Shown here: positions 18,085-26,735 of the stretch, one piece after another
Layout of the letters: every line of letters begins with the position of its first letter
How positions within the stretch are numbered: the stretch's first letter is position 1
DNA from: Oscillospiraceae bacterium
Lineage (GTDB): Bacteria; Bacillota; Clostridia; Oscillospirales; Oscillospiraceae
Direction of reading: 5' to 3'
Assembly: GCA_009787625.1 (NCBI GenBank)
Contig: WQSX01000007.1
Span: 1-64,000 of the forward strand
DNA length: 64,000 nt
Program-made: the position numbers and the translations under genes
Notes under the pieces: model-generated
Database searches by the model: none
Seen by the model: the letters and a program-made list of their open reading frames with translations, nothing else
What the model was told of the DNA's origin: nothing

Positions 18085-19482
18085 GTGAATGTTTTGTTTG
18101 TTGGCAGAGACAGCGAACTGGAAAAGTTAAACAAAATGCACGCAGGAAGCAAATTTGAGTGTGCTATTATATACGGTAGGCGGCGTGTCGGAAAAACATC
18201 GCTGATTCAGGAATTTATTAAAGATAAAAAAGCAATTTACTTTCTCTCACTTGAAACAAGCGAGAGTATGAACCTTGAAAATTTCTCAAAAAGTGTTTGG
18301 AACACAACCAAAGAACAAATTAAAACTAAACCCCGATTTACAGACTTCATAGACGCACTTGACCTGATTTCCGATTTGGCAGACGGGCAGCGGCTTGTAT
18401 TGGTTATTGACGAATACCCATATCTTGCAAACGCAGTTAAAGTAATGTCATCAATACTGCAAGCTCATATTGACACTAAGCTGAAAAACACTCAACTATT
18501 TCTGATATTATGCGGCTCATCAATGTCATTCATGGAAAATCAGGTACTTGGATATGAAAGCCCGTTATATGGCAGAAGAACAGCGCAGTTTAAGATTCAG
18601 CCACTGAACTTTTTTGAATCTATTGAATTTCACAAGGAATATGATATATTCGACAGTGCCTTAGCATATGGAGTCACAGGCGGCATTCCGCACTATTTAG
18701 CACAAATAGATAGCACCGCGTCGCTAAAGGATAACATTATAGATAACTTTTTCACCCCAAACTCATATCTGTTTGAGGAACCCTCAAACTTACTCAAACA
18801 AGAACTGAGAGAACCGCAGGTGTATAACGATATAATTACAGCAATCGCCACAGGAAGTTCCCGTCTAAACGAAATAGCAACAAAGACAAAGTTGGAGTCT
18901 GCGGTGTGCAGCAAATATTTAAGGTCACTCTTATCACTGGGCATCGTAAAAAAAGAGCGACCGATACTTTCCGATAGCTCCAAAATGACCATATACAGGT
19001 TAGCCGATAACATGTTCCGCTTTTGGTACAGATTTGTGCCACAGAACATATCACAAATTCAGTCAGGTGCAGGAAAGAAGGTCTTTGAAAGCATTGAGCC
19101 GCAAATATCAGCATTTATGGGGAATGTTTTTGAGGAAATTTGCCTAGAGTATCTATGGAGAGAAAACATTGCGGAAAGATTGCCATTTTACTTCAAAGAT
19201 GCAGGGCGATGGTGGGGAACAAATCCACAAACAAAGTCACAGCAAGAGATAGATATAATTGCATTTGAAGATAACCGTGCGATTTTTTGCGAATGCAAAT
19301 GGACAAATGAAAAAGTTAAGCAAGATGTAGTATATAACCTTATAGAAAAAAGCAAAATGTTCAGCTACTCAGAGATGATTTACTATATCTTCTCAAAATC
19401 AGGCTACAGCTCAGAGTGCAAAAAGAACATACCCAATAATGTAAAACTCATTGAGTATGCTGATATGTTTAATCTGCCATAA
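18085..19482 (+). CDS. Archaeal-type AAA ATPase with DUF234 C-terminal domain
   Basis: FVGRDSELEKLNKM, Walker A YGRRRVGKTSLI, LVLVIDEYPYL; DUF234-like EIDIIAFEDNRAIFCECKW. Confidence 0.85.
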   Translation: MNVLFVGRDSELEKLNKMHAGSKFECAIIYGRRRVGKTSLIQEFIKDKKAIYFLSLETSESMNLENFSKSVWNTTKEQIKTKPRFTDFIDALDLISDLADGQRLVLVIDEYPYLANAVKVMSSILQAHIDTKLKNTQLFLILCGSSMSFMENQVLGYESPLYGRRTAQFKIQPLNFFESIEFHKEYDIFDSALAYGVTGGIPHYLAQIDSTASLKDNIIDNFFTPNSYLFEEPSNLLKQELREPQVYNDIITAIATGSSRLNEIATKTKLESAVCSKYLRSLLSLGIVKKERPILSDSSKMTIYRLADNMFRFWYRFVPQNISQIQSGAGKKVFESIEPQISAFMGNVFEEICLEYLWRENIAERLPFYFKDAGRWWGTNPQTKSQQEIDIIAFEDNRAIFCECKWTNEKVKQDVVYNLIEKSKMFSYSEMIYYIFSKSGYSSECKKNIPNNVKLIEYADMFNLP

Positions 19483-19541
19483 GCAGACAGGGAGGCTGAA
19501 AAGCAGCCACTCCACACCTCTCACCTGTTTTATTTTTGATC

Positions 19542-19627
19542 AAACTCAAAAATAACGTAAATAACTCAAAAAAATAACTCAAAAAATCATTGACACTCTT
19601 GACAAATGTTTGCAGATATTTTACAAT
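19542..19627 (+). promoter_or_regulatory. Promoter with upstream direct repeats for secreted-protein gene
   Basis: ATAACTCAAAAA repeats (19561, 19574) plus partial at 19542; TTGACA (19599-19604)-N17-TACAAT (19622-19627). Confidence 0.6.
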
Positions 19628-19741
19628 TGATTTGTACGTTTTATCCATATTTCGAGAGGAAGGGTGTGGTAATTATGAGATGAGTTGTTTTTATCTTAGT
19701 TGGATTAGTTTTAGTTTAATATGTTCAAAAAGGAGTTTTAG

Positions 19742-20434
19742 ATGAAAACACGGATAATTTCTCTGTTAATTTGCATTATTCTGCTCGCAAGTTTCTCAAC
19801 CCCTTCCACATTAGCTGGCGATTTTGTTACAGGTGATATAAGCGCAGAGGAGTTTGCGAAATTACTGGATCAAGCACTTGCTTCCGGTGAACTCACTATT
19901 GATGAAGATGGTTTTATTCACGTAGAAAGCTATACCTACTTTCTCTATGATGTTATTGACAATCGGGTGCATGAAGCAGTTTATTTAGAGGACGACATCA
20001 GCGCAGAAGAATTTGCGGCATTAATAGAAAAAGCTCTTGCTTCCGGCGAGCTTGTTGTTGACGAATATGGTACTATAGTTTTAAATGGCGAACTTACAAA
20101 ACTTTATCCTGAGCCTTCACAAATTAATCCCTTGACACAGAGTTTTCCTTTCACTACCAATAGGGTGCATGGTGTGTATGTCACAATTGGGGGGCAAAGA
20201 ACCAGAGTCTTTGATGCTAGAGTTGCGACAGCGGGGCATCATCACGGACAATTCTTTGTCGTAGAGTGGCACTCTGTAACAAGTCAAAACAATGCATCAG
20301 GTGTTTCAAATGTTTCAATAAACTCTACCGGTGTTACAAATAATGGTTCGACCAGACCCTCAATTCACTTTTCTTTCTCTTTACGTTCAAACGGATCAAG
20401 CGTAACTTCTTCTGCCACATTTTCTGCTACTTAA
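19742..20434 (+). CDS. Secreted protein with internal DISAEEFA repeats
   Basis: Signal peptide MKTRIISLLICIILLASFSTPSTLAG; duplicated DISAEEFAKLLDQALASGELTIDEDG / DISAEEFAALIEKALASGELVVDEYG. Confidence 0.7.
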   Translation: MKTRIISLLICIILLASFSTPSTLAGDFVTGDISAEEFAKLLDQALASGELTIDEDGFIHVESYTYFLYDVIDNRVHEAVYLEDDISAEEFAALIEKALASGELVVDEYGTIVLNGELTKLYPEPSQINPLTQSFPFTTNRVHGVYVTIGGQRTRVFDARVATAGHHHGQFFVVEWHSVTSQNNASGVSNVSINSTGVTNNGSTRPSIHFSFSLRSNGSSVTSSATFSAT

Positions 20435-20469
20435 TCAGAGAAACGTTCACTTAGTTAGTTGGCACAAGT

Positions 20470-20508
20470 TAAGTATAAACTCATCGAATATACTGATATG
20501 ATAATTGC
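20470..20508 (+). pseudogene. Degenerate third copy of ATPase 3' tail
   Basis: taagtataaactcatcgaatatactgatatgat resembles aatgtaaaactcattgagtatgctgatatgttt at ~19438; encodes YKLIEYTDM. Confidence 0.45.
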
Positions 20509-20551
20509 AAGGCAGAAAGACAACTCCTCTGCCCGCTAACCTACAAACATA

Positions 20552-20696
20552 GCAGACAAAAGGTATAAAAAATATTAGCAACCCGACCGACATGAGAAAA
20601 ACCGGTATAAGAAATATGGCGTACTAGTAAACCCATATGCACTGGTGGCAAAGAGGCGGCTGAGTGGTGCTAATATTTTTTATACCTTTTGTCTGC
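20552..20696 (+). repeat. Hairpin element copy A (145 bp, perfect 29-bp terminal inverted repeats)
   Basis: gcagacaaaaggtataaaaaatattagca ... tgctaatattttttataccttttgtctgc. Confidence 0.9.
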
Positions 20697-20701
20697 GGCA
20701 A

Positions 20702-20737
20702 GCGTGAGACAGGGGAGCGGTTCTCCCTGTCTTACGC
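20702..20737. repeat. REP-like palindrome (GACAGGG...CCCTGTC family)
   Basis: gcgtgagacaggggagcggttctccctgtcttacgc. Confidence 0.75.
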
Positions 20738-20746
20738 AACAACTAC

Positions 20747-20778
20747 CAACAAGACACAGGAACCACCCCCCCTGTCTC
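20747..20778. repeat. REP-like palindrome, same family
   Basis: caacaagacacaggaaccaccccccctgtctc. Confidence 0.7.
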
Positions 20779-20790
20779 ATCTCATGATTA

Positions 20791-22149
20791 TCACACCGCA
20801 TCAACCTTCGGCACCCTCCGCGAATAATGCACATACCAGACATAAATCCAAATCCCACGCAATGTCGCACCGAGCGCCAGTGCAATCCAAACTCCATAGA
20901 GCCCCAAGTCAGTGAAATGCACCAATACATAAGCCAAAATAACTCTAGCCACATTCGAAGAAATACTTGAAATCGACGGAGGAACAGTCTTTCCCTGCCC
21001 CCTGAAAACACCCGCCGCAACACCCTCAAGGCACTGTGGAATTTGACAAATCGCAAAAATACGCAAGTTCATTGCGCCAAGCTCCGCAACTTCATCGGAG
21101 ACAAACAGCCCAACCAAAAAGCGGCCACCGAAAATAAGCACCAAAGAAACAATGAGCCCCCATAAAGACATGATACCGGAAGAAACCTTAAAACCACGGT
21201 TTATTCTAGTCCATTTACCTGCACCGAAGTTTTGCCCGGTATACGCAGTCAGCGCAGAAGCAAAACCGCCCCCGATAAGCCACGTAAGGCTTTCGATCTG
21301 AGTGCTGACACGAGTCGCCGCCATGGCACTCTCACCGAAACTCACAATAAGGAGCGACACAAGCATAGTCAGAGCAGTAAAAAAGAAACTCTCTGTTGAA
21401 ACGGGAGTAACCCACTTGAAAATCTGCTTTATTACAGCAACGCTTGCTTTCGGGAACAACCTGAACTTTTCAAACGGACGATTTTTGTAAACCTTAATCA
21501 AAATCAAACCCAGACCTGCCGCAACACCTTGGGCAAATACAGTTGCAAGGCCCGCACCCATCACACCTAAACCCATGCTAAAAATCATAATCGGGGTTAA
21601 AGTCATGTTTACTAAAAACCCACTGCCGCCGATGACCATTGCCGTTTTCGCATTGCCTGAGCCGTTAAAAATCCCCATAATGGAAGCAGACAAAAAGGTA
21701 AATGGAAAACTGAGGCTAACCATAGACAGGTAGTCTTTTGCATAACGCTCAACATGAGCCTCCCTTATCCCAAAGAACGAAACAAAAGAAGAATGGAAAG
21801 TAAAAACAACAATTGACAGCAAAATCCCTAAAACTACGCCAAGTAACACCGCATTTTGAGCAAACTCCTTAGCTTGCGGCAAATCGCCTTTGCCAATATT
21901 CTGTGACACGCCAATTTCCGCCCCCATACGCCCAAAGAGCATGAACGCCATCGACATCCATAAAAATAAGCCCACAGTTCCCGAAGCAGCCACCGCTGAG
22001 TCACTGTGCCGGCCGAGCCAAAACATATCCGTCAAGTTATATGTCATCTGTAAAACTTGAGTCATAATCAGCGGGGTTGCGACAGAAAAAAGTTTCCGCA
22101 CAATCCCGCCTTGCGTCAAATTATATTTATCCAAACTGCTACCTGCCAA
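20791..22149 (-). CDS. MATE family efflux transporter
   Basis: 12-TM protein; PLIMTQVLQMTYNLTDMFWLGR, MAATRVSTQIESLTWLIGGGFASALTAYTGQNFGAG. Confidence 0.9.
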   Translation of the reverse strand: MAGSSLDKYNLTQGGIVRKLFSVATPLIMTQVLQMTYNLTDMFWLGRHSDSAVAASGTVGLFLWMSMAFMLFGRMGAEIGVSQNIGKGDLPQAKEFAQNAVLLGVVLGILLSIVVFTFHSSFVSFFGIREAHVERYAKDYLSMVSLSFPFTFLSASIMGIFNGSGNAKTAMVIGGSGFLVNMTLTPIMIFSMGLGVMGAGLATVFAQGVAAGLGLILIKVYKNRPFEKFRLFPKASVAVIKQIFKWVTPVSTESFFFTALTMLVSLLIVSFGESAMAATRVSTQIESLTWLIGGGFASALTAYTGQNFGAGKWTRINRGFKVSSGIMSLWGLIVSLVLIFGGRFLVGLFVSDEVAELGAMNLRIFAICQIPQCLEGVAAGVFRGQGKTVPPSISSISSNVARVILAYVLVHFTDLGLYGVWIALALGATLRGIWIYVWYVHYSRRVPKVDAV

Positions 22150-22167
22150 AATCTACTCCGCCCCGCC

Positions 22168-22980
22168 CTAATGATTGAGCAAGATTTCTGTTATATGGGC
22201 GGCAAATCTAACGTCCATTGCCGCCATTATGGCGCCTCTGTTGCGCTCAGGCATGAAGTATAGTATTGACGCTGCATCTCGTGGGTCGTGTATTTGCACC
22301 ATGATGTTTGCCGCAATCTCCGGCGCCATTTGGGTGTAGGAGTTGCTTAGTGAGACTATGTCTGCAATCTCGTCCTCGGTCAAATCACGGCGGTGTAGCG
22401 GAATTGTCCTGTCCAGCATCAATTCAATCTGCGCCTCACGGTTGTCAAGTTCAAGCGCGCGTCTGTCGAGCTGTTCTTCAATAGTAAGGAGTAGCGACTC
22501 TTCATATTCAATTTCAACCTCACGAGCGTTAAGCTCATCAATACGCTCACGAAAACGTATCTCTTGCGCCTGCGCTTCTGCTTGTTGACGCATCTCAATT
22601 GTGTTGTAATTTGGGTCAAGCCAAGCAACTAGGTCAAGTAGCGGGTCATTGATTGCATTACCTACAACAATACGTGCTCCGAGCGCGTCAAAGTACAATG
22701 CCGCACCGAATCCACCAAGGAGAATGAATAGTACAAGTGCCATCAGGAGAATTATGCCGCCTGCGCCGCTGCGTTTTTCAGCCTTGACCTTTGGTTCTTT
22801 CCCCTTTTTTCCCTTACCGTCTACGTCTTCAGCACCATCTTTACCTTCGGCGTCAACTATACCGCCCTCTGCATTTTTGGATTTTTTTTCTTTTTTTGCC
22901 CTTTTTTCCTTACCTTTTTTGCCTTTAGGATTATCCTCCGGCGATTCTTCTTCTGTAAGGTCAGTTACTTCTTCTGCCAC
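22168..22980 (-). CDS. MotE-like flagellar protein (MgtE-N-like domain, one TM)
   Basis: Lys-rich N-terminus, TM, coiled coil, C-terminal MAPEIAANIMVQIHDPRDAASILYFMPERNRGAIMAAMDVRFAAHITEIL; next to fliJ. Confidence 0.7.
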   Translation of the reverse strand: MAEEVTDLTEEESPEDNPKGKKGKEKRAKKEKKSKNAEGGIVDAEGKDGAEDVDGKGKKGKEPKVKAEKRSGAGGIILLMALVLFILLGGFGAALYFDALGARIVVGNAINDPLLDLVAWLDPNYNTIEMRQQAEAQAQEIRFRERIDELNAREVEIEYEESLLLTIEEQLDRRALELDNREAQIELMLDRTIPLHRRDLTEDEIADIVSLSNSYTQMAPEIAANIMVQIHDPRDAASILYFMPERNRGAIMAAMDVRFAAHITEILLNH

Positions 22981-23013
22981 TATACTACACCTCCTTTCAT
23001 TTGAGTTTTGTGC

Positions 23014-23463
23014 CTATGCCTCTTCGCTTATGACTTTAAATGAAACCAAGTCATCAATCACCTTTGCCTCTTCTGCTTGTACTTCCATTCTATATGCCTC
23101 ATATTGTTCCTCACGCAGTCTGTCGTATGCTTTAAGTTCTCTCATTGTGGTAATCAGTCTTTCTTGGCATAACCTGACTATTTCCTCAGCCCTTACAATT
23201 TTGCCTTTAACTTCCACGAGAGCATCTCTTAAAAATCTGAAGTATGCATCATGTTCTGCGAGAGCCGCTACAATGTTTTCACCTTTTTCGAGTGCCAGTT
23301 CCAGTGATAGTTCTGTGTCCTTTTGCGCCTGCTGTATTCTCTTTTCCTCATTTAGCAGTAACTGTAGCGCCTGTTGCGCTTTACTAAGCTCTGCTTTTTG
23401 CAGTTTCTCAACGGTGAGCTTGTAGTTATATAGTGACTGCAGGGTAAATTTAAACTTTTTCAT
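23014..23463 (-). CDS. fliJ: Flagellar export chaperone FliJ
   Basis: KFKFTLQSLYNYKLTVEKLQKAELSKAQQALQ coiled coil; follows fliI. Confidence 0.85.
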   Translation of the reverse strand: MKKFKFTLQSLYNYKLTVEKLQKAELSKAQQALQLLLNEEKRIQQAQKDTELSLELALEKGENIVAALAEHDAYFRFLRDALVEVKGKIVRAEEIVRLCQERLITTMRELKAYDRLREEQYEAYRMEVQAEEAKVIDDLVSFKVISEEA

Positions 23464-23482
23464 TTATTCCAGCCCTTGTCCC

Positions 23483-24823
23483 CTACATATTGGGAATTTG
23501 AGGGGCCCCGCTTCCTGCTATTGCTCTCATCATTTCCAGTGTATCTTCATACGAGAAGCTCTCCCTCATGCCTTGCTTTAGAAAAATCGCCAATGGGGCG
23601 TGAAGTTCTACAGCTCTGTCAATTTCGGGGTTTGCACCCTGTTTATATGCTCCGATATTTATGAGATCTTCCGCTTCTTTATATACGGCGAGCAAGTTTT
23701 TTATGGTACCGAAATCTTGAAAGTGTTCGGGGGTCACTATTTCAGGCATTACACGGCTTACACTGCCTAAGATGTCTATCGGAGGATAGTGGTTGCGTTG
23801 GGCTATCGCCCTTGAGAGGATTATATGCCCATCGAGTATGCCCCTGACCGTATCTGAGATTGGCTCGTTCATGTCATCGCCATCGACCAAAACTGTGTAC
23901 AGCGCTGTTATTGAACCTTTGTCCGACATGCCCGTGCGTTCGAGTAGTTTTGGCAGTAATGCAAACACTGATGGGGGGAAACCTCTGGAAACAGGTGGTT
24001 CTCCCGCCGCCATGCCGATTTCGCGCTGCGCCATTGCAAAACGTGTGAGCGAGTCCATCAGCATTAAAACCTTACAACCTTGGTCTCTGAAATATTCAGC
24101 AATCGCAGTGCCTGTCATGGCGCATTTCAATCTAAGCAGTGCAGGTTGGTCGGATGTTGCGATTACCAATACGGACTTTTTAAGACCCTCTTCTCCCAAA
24201 TCTTTTTCTATGAAGTCGCGTACCTCGCGTCCCCTCTCTCCGACCAGAACAATAACATTTATATCGGCAACGGCGTATCTTGACATCATACCGAGAATTG
24301 TACTTTTACCAACTCCCGTGCCTGCAAATATGCCTAGCCGCTGACCTTTTCCCACGGTCAGCATACTATCTATTGCTTTAATACCGAGCGGCAGAGCCTC
24401 TTTGATTCGCTCGCGCTCCAATGGGTTTGGCGGCATATTGTCTGCGGGGTACCATGCGTCGATTTTGTCGTGTTCGCTTCCATCGAACGGGTTTCCCAAA
24501 GCGTCAAGCACCTTTCCAATGAGTGACATACCAACAGGAACTCTGAGCTGTTTTCCGGTGTAAACCACGTAACTTCCGAGACCTATACCTTCAAGACTGC
24601 CAAACGGCATGAGCAAGGTCTGCCCCTCGCGAAACCCTATTATCTCAGCTCGGAGCGATTTATCGTTATTTAATGAGAACATCTCACAGACATCACCGAT
24701 TTTAGCGGGTGGTCCTGTCGCCTCAACCGCAAGCCCGACTATTTTTGTGACCCTGCCCGCACGTTCTATGGTGTCGGATTTGGACAGAGATTCTATATAT
24801 TTTGAAACATCAATCCGGCTCAT
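23483..24823 (-). CDS. fliI: Flagellum-specific ATP synthase FliI
   Basis: GIFAGTGVGKSTILGMMSRY, LVGERGREVRDFIE, MDSLTRFAMAQREIG; start MSRIDVSKYIES at 24823. Confidence 0.95.
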   Translation of the reverse strand: MSRIDVSKYIESLSKSDTIERAGRVTKIVGLAVEATGPPAKIGDVCEMFSLNNDKSLRAEIIGFREGQTLLMPFGSLEGIGLGSYVVYTGKQLRVPVGMSLIGKVLDALGNPFDGSEHDKIDAWYPADNMPPNPLERERIKEALPLGIKAIDSMLTVGKGQRLGIFAGTGVGKSTILGMMSRYAVADINVIVLVGERGREVRDFIEKDLGEEGLKKSVLVIATSDQPALLRLKCAMTGTAIAEYFRDQGCKVLMLMDSLTRFAMAQREIGMAAGEPPVSRGFPPSVFALLPKLLERTGMSDKGSITALYTVLVDGDDMNEPISDTVRGILDGHIILSRAIAQRNHYPPIDILGSVSRVMPEIVTPEHFQDFGTIKNLLAVYKEAEDLINIGAYKQGANPEIDRAVELHAPLAIFLKQGMRESFSYEDTLEMMRAIAGSGAPQIPNM

Positions 24824-25697
24824 ATTGGTTTGCTCTTTCAAATGCAATTTTAACGTACTCCAGTTGTAAGTCAATACTCGCATTGACTGTACCCTCGTCT
24901 GAGTCGATAATCAGCTCGTTTTCGTCCATATTTAAGTCTTTCATGACGGTCGCAGTAACTACGATTCCGTTGTCTAGTTCTATGTTTGCAACTCCCGACG
25001 AGAAGAATCGCTCATACTCTTTCGGACCGATTCTTATAATTATTTTCCCTTCTGTGGACATTTGGCGCAGGGTGTTTTTCACAAGCGAGGTAAAGACTGT
25101 GCCGAGTTCTTCCTCGGCAGGACCTATTATTTTCTTGACTACTTCCAGTGAGAGTCTGACAATTTCTGCCTCAGTTTCGGCTGAAATGCGCTCTTGCTCG
25201 GCATAGAGCTCTTCGAGAACGCTTTTTAATTGTCTATCGTCTGTTTTCAGTTTTTCTTCAAGTGTCTCTTCGCACTCTTTAAGTTTGTCATCGAATGAGA
25301 GTTTGCCCTCTGCCGCGCCTTCGGTATAACCTTCCTGCCAGCCCTCTTTGCGCGCCTCTTCGGCATCTTCACGTGCCGCAAGTTCTATCTGTGCCGCCTG
25401 AACTCGTGCATCGTCTATGAGTGCCTGCGCCTTTTCCTGCATCTCCAGTTCGGCAATCATCATGTATTCGTTCAATTTTTCTTGCGCAAGTATTTCCACT
25501 ACTTCATCTGTGACTGGCGATGGCTCATGTGGCAGGGCATCTTGAGTCTCATCCCCGATGTGTTCAGATTCCGTATCTGAGTCGTGGGGAAGTTCCTCGT
25601 GGGCATCATCTCCCGGCGGGGAATCTGTCTTTTCTGTGTCAAAGATCTGAGGCTTGTGCCTTGAAACCTTGACAAGACTTCTGTCAATTCTAAACAA
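24810..25697 (-). CDS. fliH: Flagellar assembly protein FliH
   Basis: Coiled-coil then EIVRLSLEVVKKIIGPAEEELGTVFTSLVKNTLRQM...IRIGPKEYERF; between fliG and fliI. Confidence 0.88.
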   Translation of the reverse strand: MFRIDRSLVKVSRHKPQIFDTEKTDSPPGDDAHEELPHDSDTESEHIGDETQDALPHEPSPVTDEVVEILAQEKLNEYMMIAELEMQEKAQALIDDARVQAAQIELAAREDAEEARKEGWQEGYTEGAAEGKLSFDDKLKECEETLEEKLKTDDRQLKSVLEELYAEQERISAETEAEIVRLSLEVVKKIIGPAEEELGTVFTSLVKNTLRQMSTEGKIIIRIGPKEYERFFSSGVANIELDNGIVVTATVMKDLNMDENELIIDSDEGTVNASIDLQLEYVKIAFERANQYEPD

Positions 25698-26694
25698 TCA
25701 GGTCATCCCCTTCTCCGCGAGCCACGATAATTTCACCTTCGTCTTCGAGTTTGCGGATGACGTTGACGATTTTTTGTTGCGCCTCTTCAACGTCACGTAC
25801 ACGCACAGGACCCATAACTTCCATATCGTCTTTTATCATGTCTTGGAGACGTTTCGAGATGTTTGAGAAAATTGATCTTGCAACATCTTCACCCGCCATT
25901 TTGAGTGCAACTGCAAGGTCTTGGTTGTTGATTTCGCGCAGAACACGCTGAATGGTGACGTTGTTGAGTTTTGCAATGTCTTCGAATACGAACAGGCGTT
26001 TTCTGATTTCGTCGGCGAGTTCGCTCTCGTTGACATCGAGACTTTCGAGGATGTTTTTCTCCGATGAACGGTCTAGTGAATTTATGATTTCGACTATCGT
26101 GTCGATACCACCGACTATGATGTTTTCGGTGAATCCCATTGATGTTATCTTGCGCTCCAAAATCCGCTCCGCCTCTTTGACGTATTCGGGAGATGTGCTA
26201 CCCATGTTCGAAATGCGGCTTATGATTTCTGTCTGACGCTCATTGGGGAGCGAAGCTATGATTTGTGCCGATTGTTTTGGATCTATGTATGACAGGACGA
26301 GCGCAATTATCTGTGGATGCTCGTTGTGGATAACATTGAGTATTTGGTTTGAATCAACTCTTCTTATAAAGTCAAACGGGCGCACTTGAAGGGAAGATGA
26401 CAGCTTTCGTATCATCTCCTCGGCTTTATCTTTGCCGATTGCTTGCTCTAAGACATCTCTGGCATAGTCTATGCCACCCTCTGTTATGAACTTTTGAGTG
26501 AGGCACATCTCATAAAACTCGTTTATGATCTGCTCCCTTACTTCAGGTTCAACACGGCGGGTAGTGGTTATGCTCAGCGTCATGTCGCTTATTTCTTCTT
26601 CCGACATATACTTATAAAGCTCGGCTGAATATTCCTTACCGAGACTTATAAGTAAAATGGCGGCTTTTTCTTTTGCACTTATATCATTAGACAT
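25690..26694 (-). CDS. fliG: Flagellar motor switch protein FliG
   Basis: KEKAAILLISLGKEYSAELYKYMSEEEI, EHPQIIALVLSYIDPKQSAQIIASLP. Confidence 0.95.
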   Translation of the reverse strand: MSNDISAKEKAAILLISLGKEYSAELYKYMSEEEISDMTLSITTTRRVEPEVREQIINEFYEMCLTQKFITEGGIDYARDVLEQAIGKDKAEEMIRKLSSSLQVRPFDFIRRVDSNQILNVIHNEHPQIIALVLSYIDPKQSAQIIASLPNERQTEIISRISNMGSTSPEYVKEAERILERKITSMGFTENIIVGGIDTIVEIINSLDRSSEKNILESLDVNESELADEIRKRLFVFEDIAKLNNVTIQRVLREINNQDLAVALKMAGEDVARSIFSNISKRLQDMIKDDMEVMGPVRVRDVEEAQQKIVNVIRKLEDEGEIIVARGEGDDLIV

Positions 26695-26735
26695 ATGCGT
26701 AACCCTCTGTTTTTATTGCTTTTGATTTAGTATTA

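Noticed and set aside
20552-20696. Hairpin element as a retron msr-msd or DGR template repeat
   Set aside because: No reverse transcriptase ORF in the window and the arms (29 bp) are far longer than typical a1/a2; left as unclassified.
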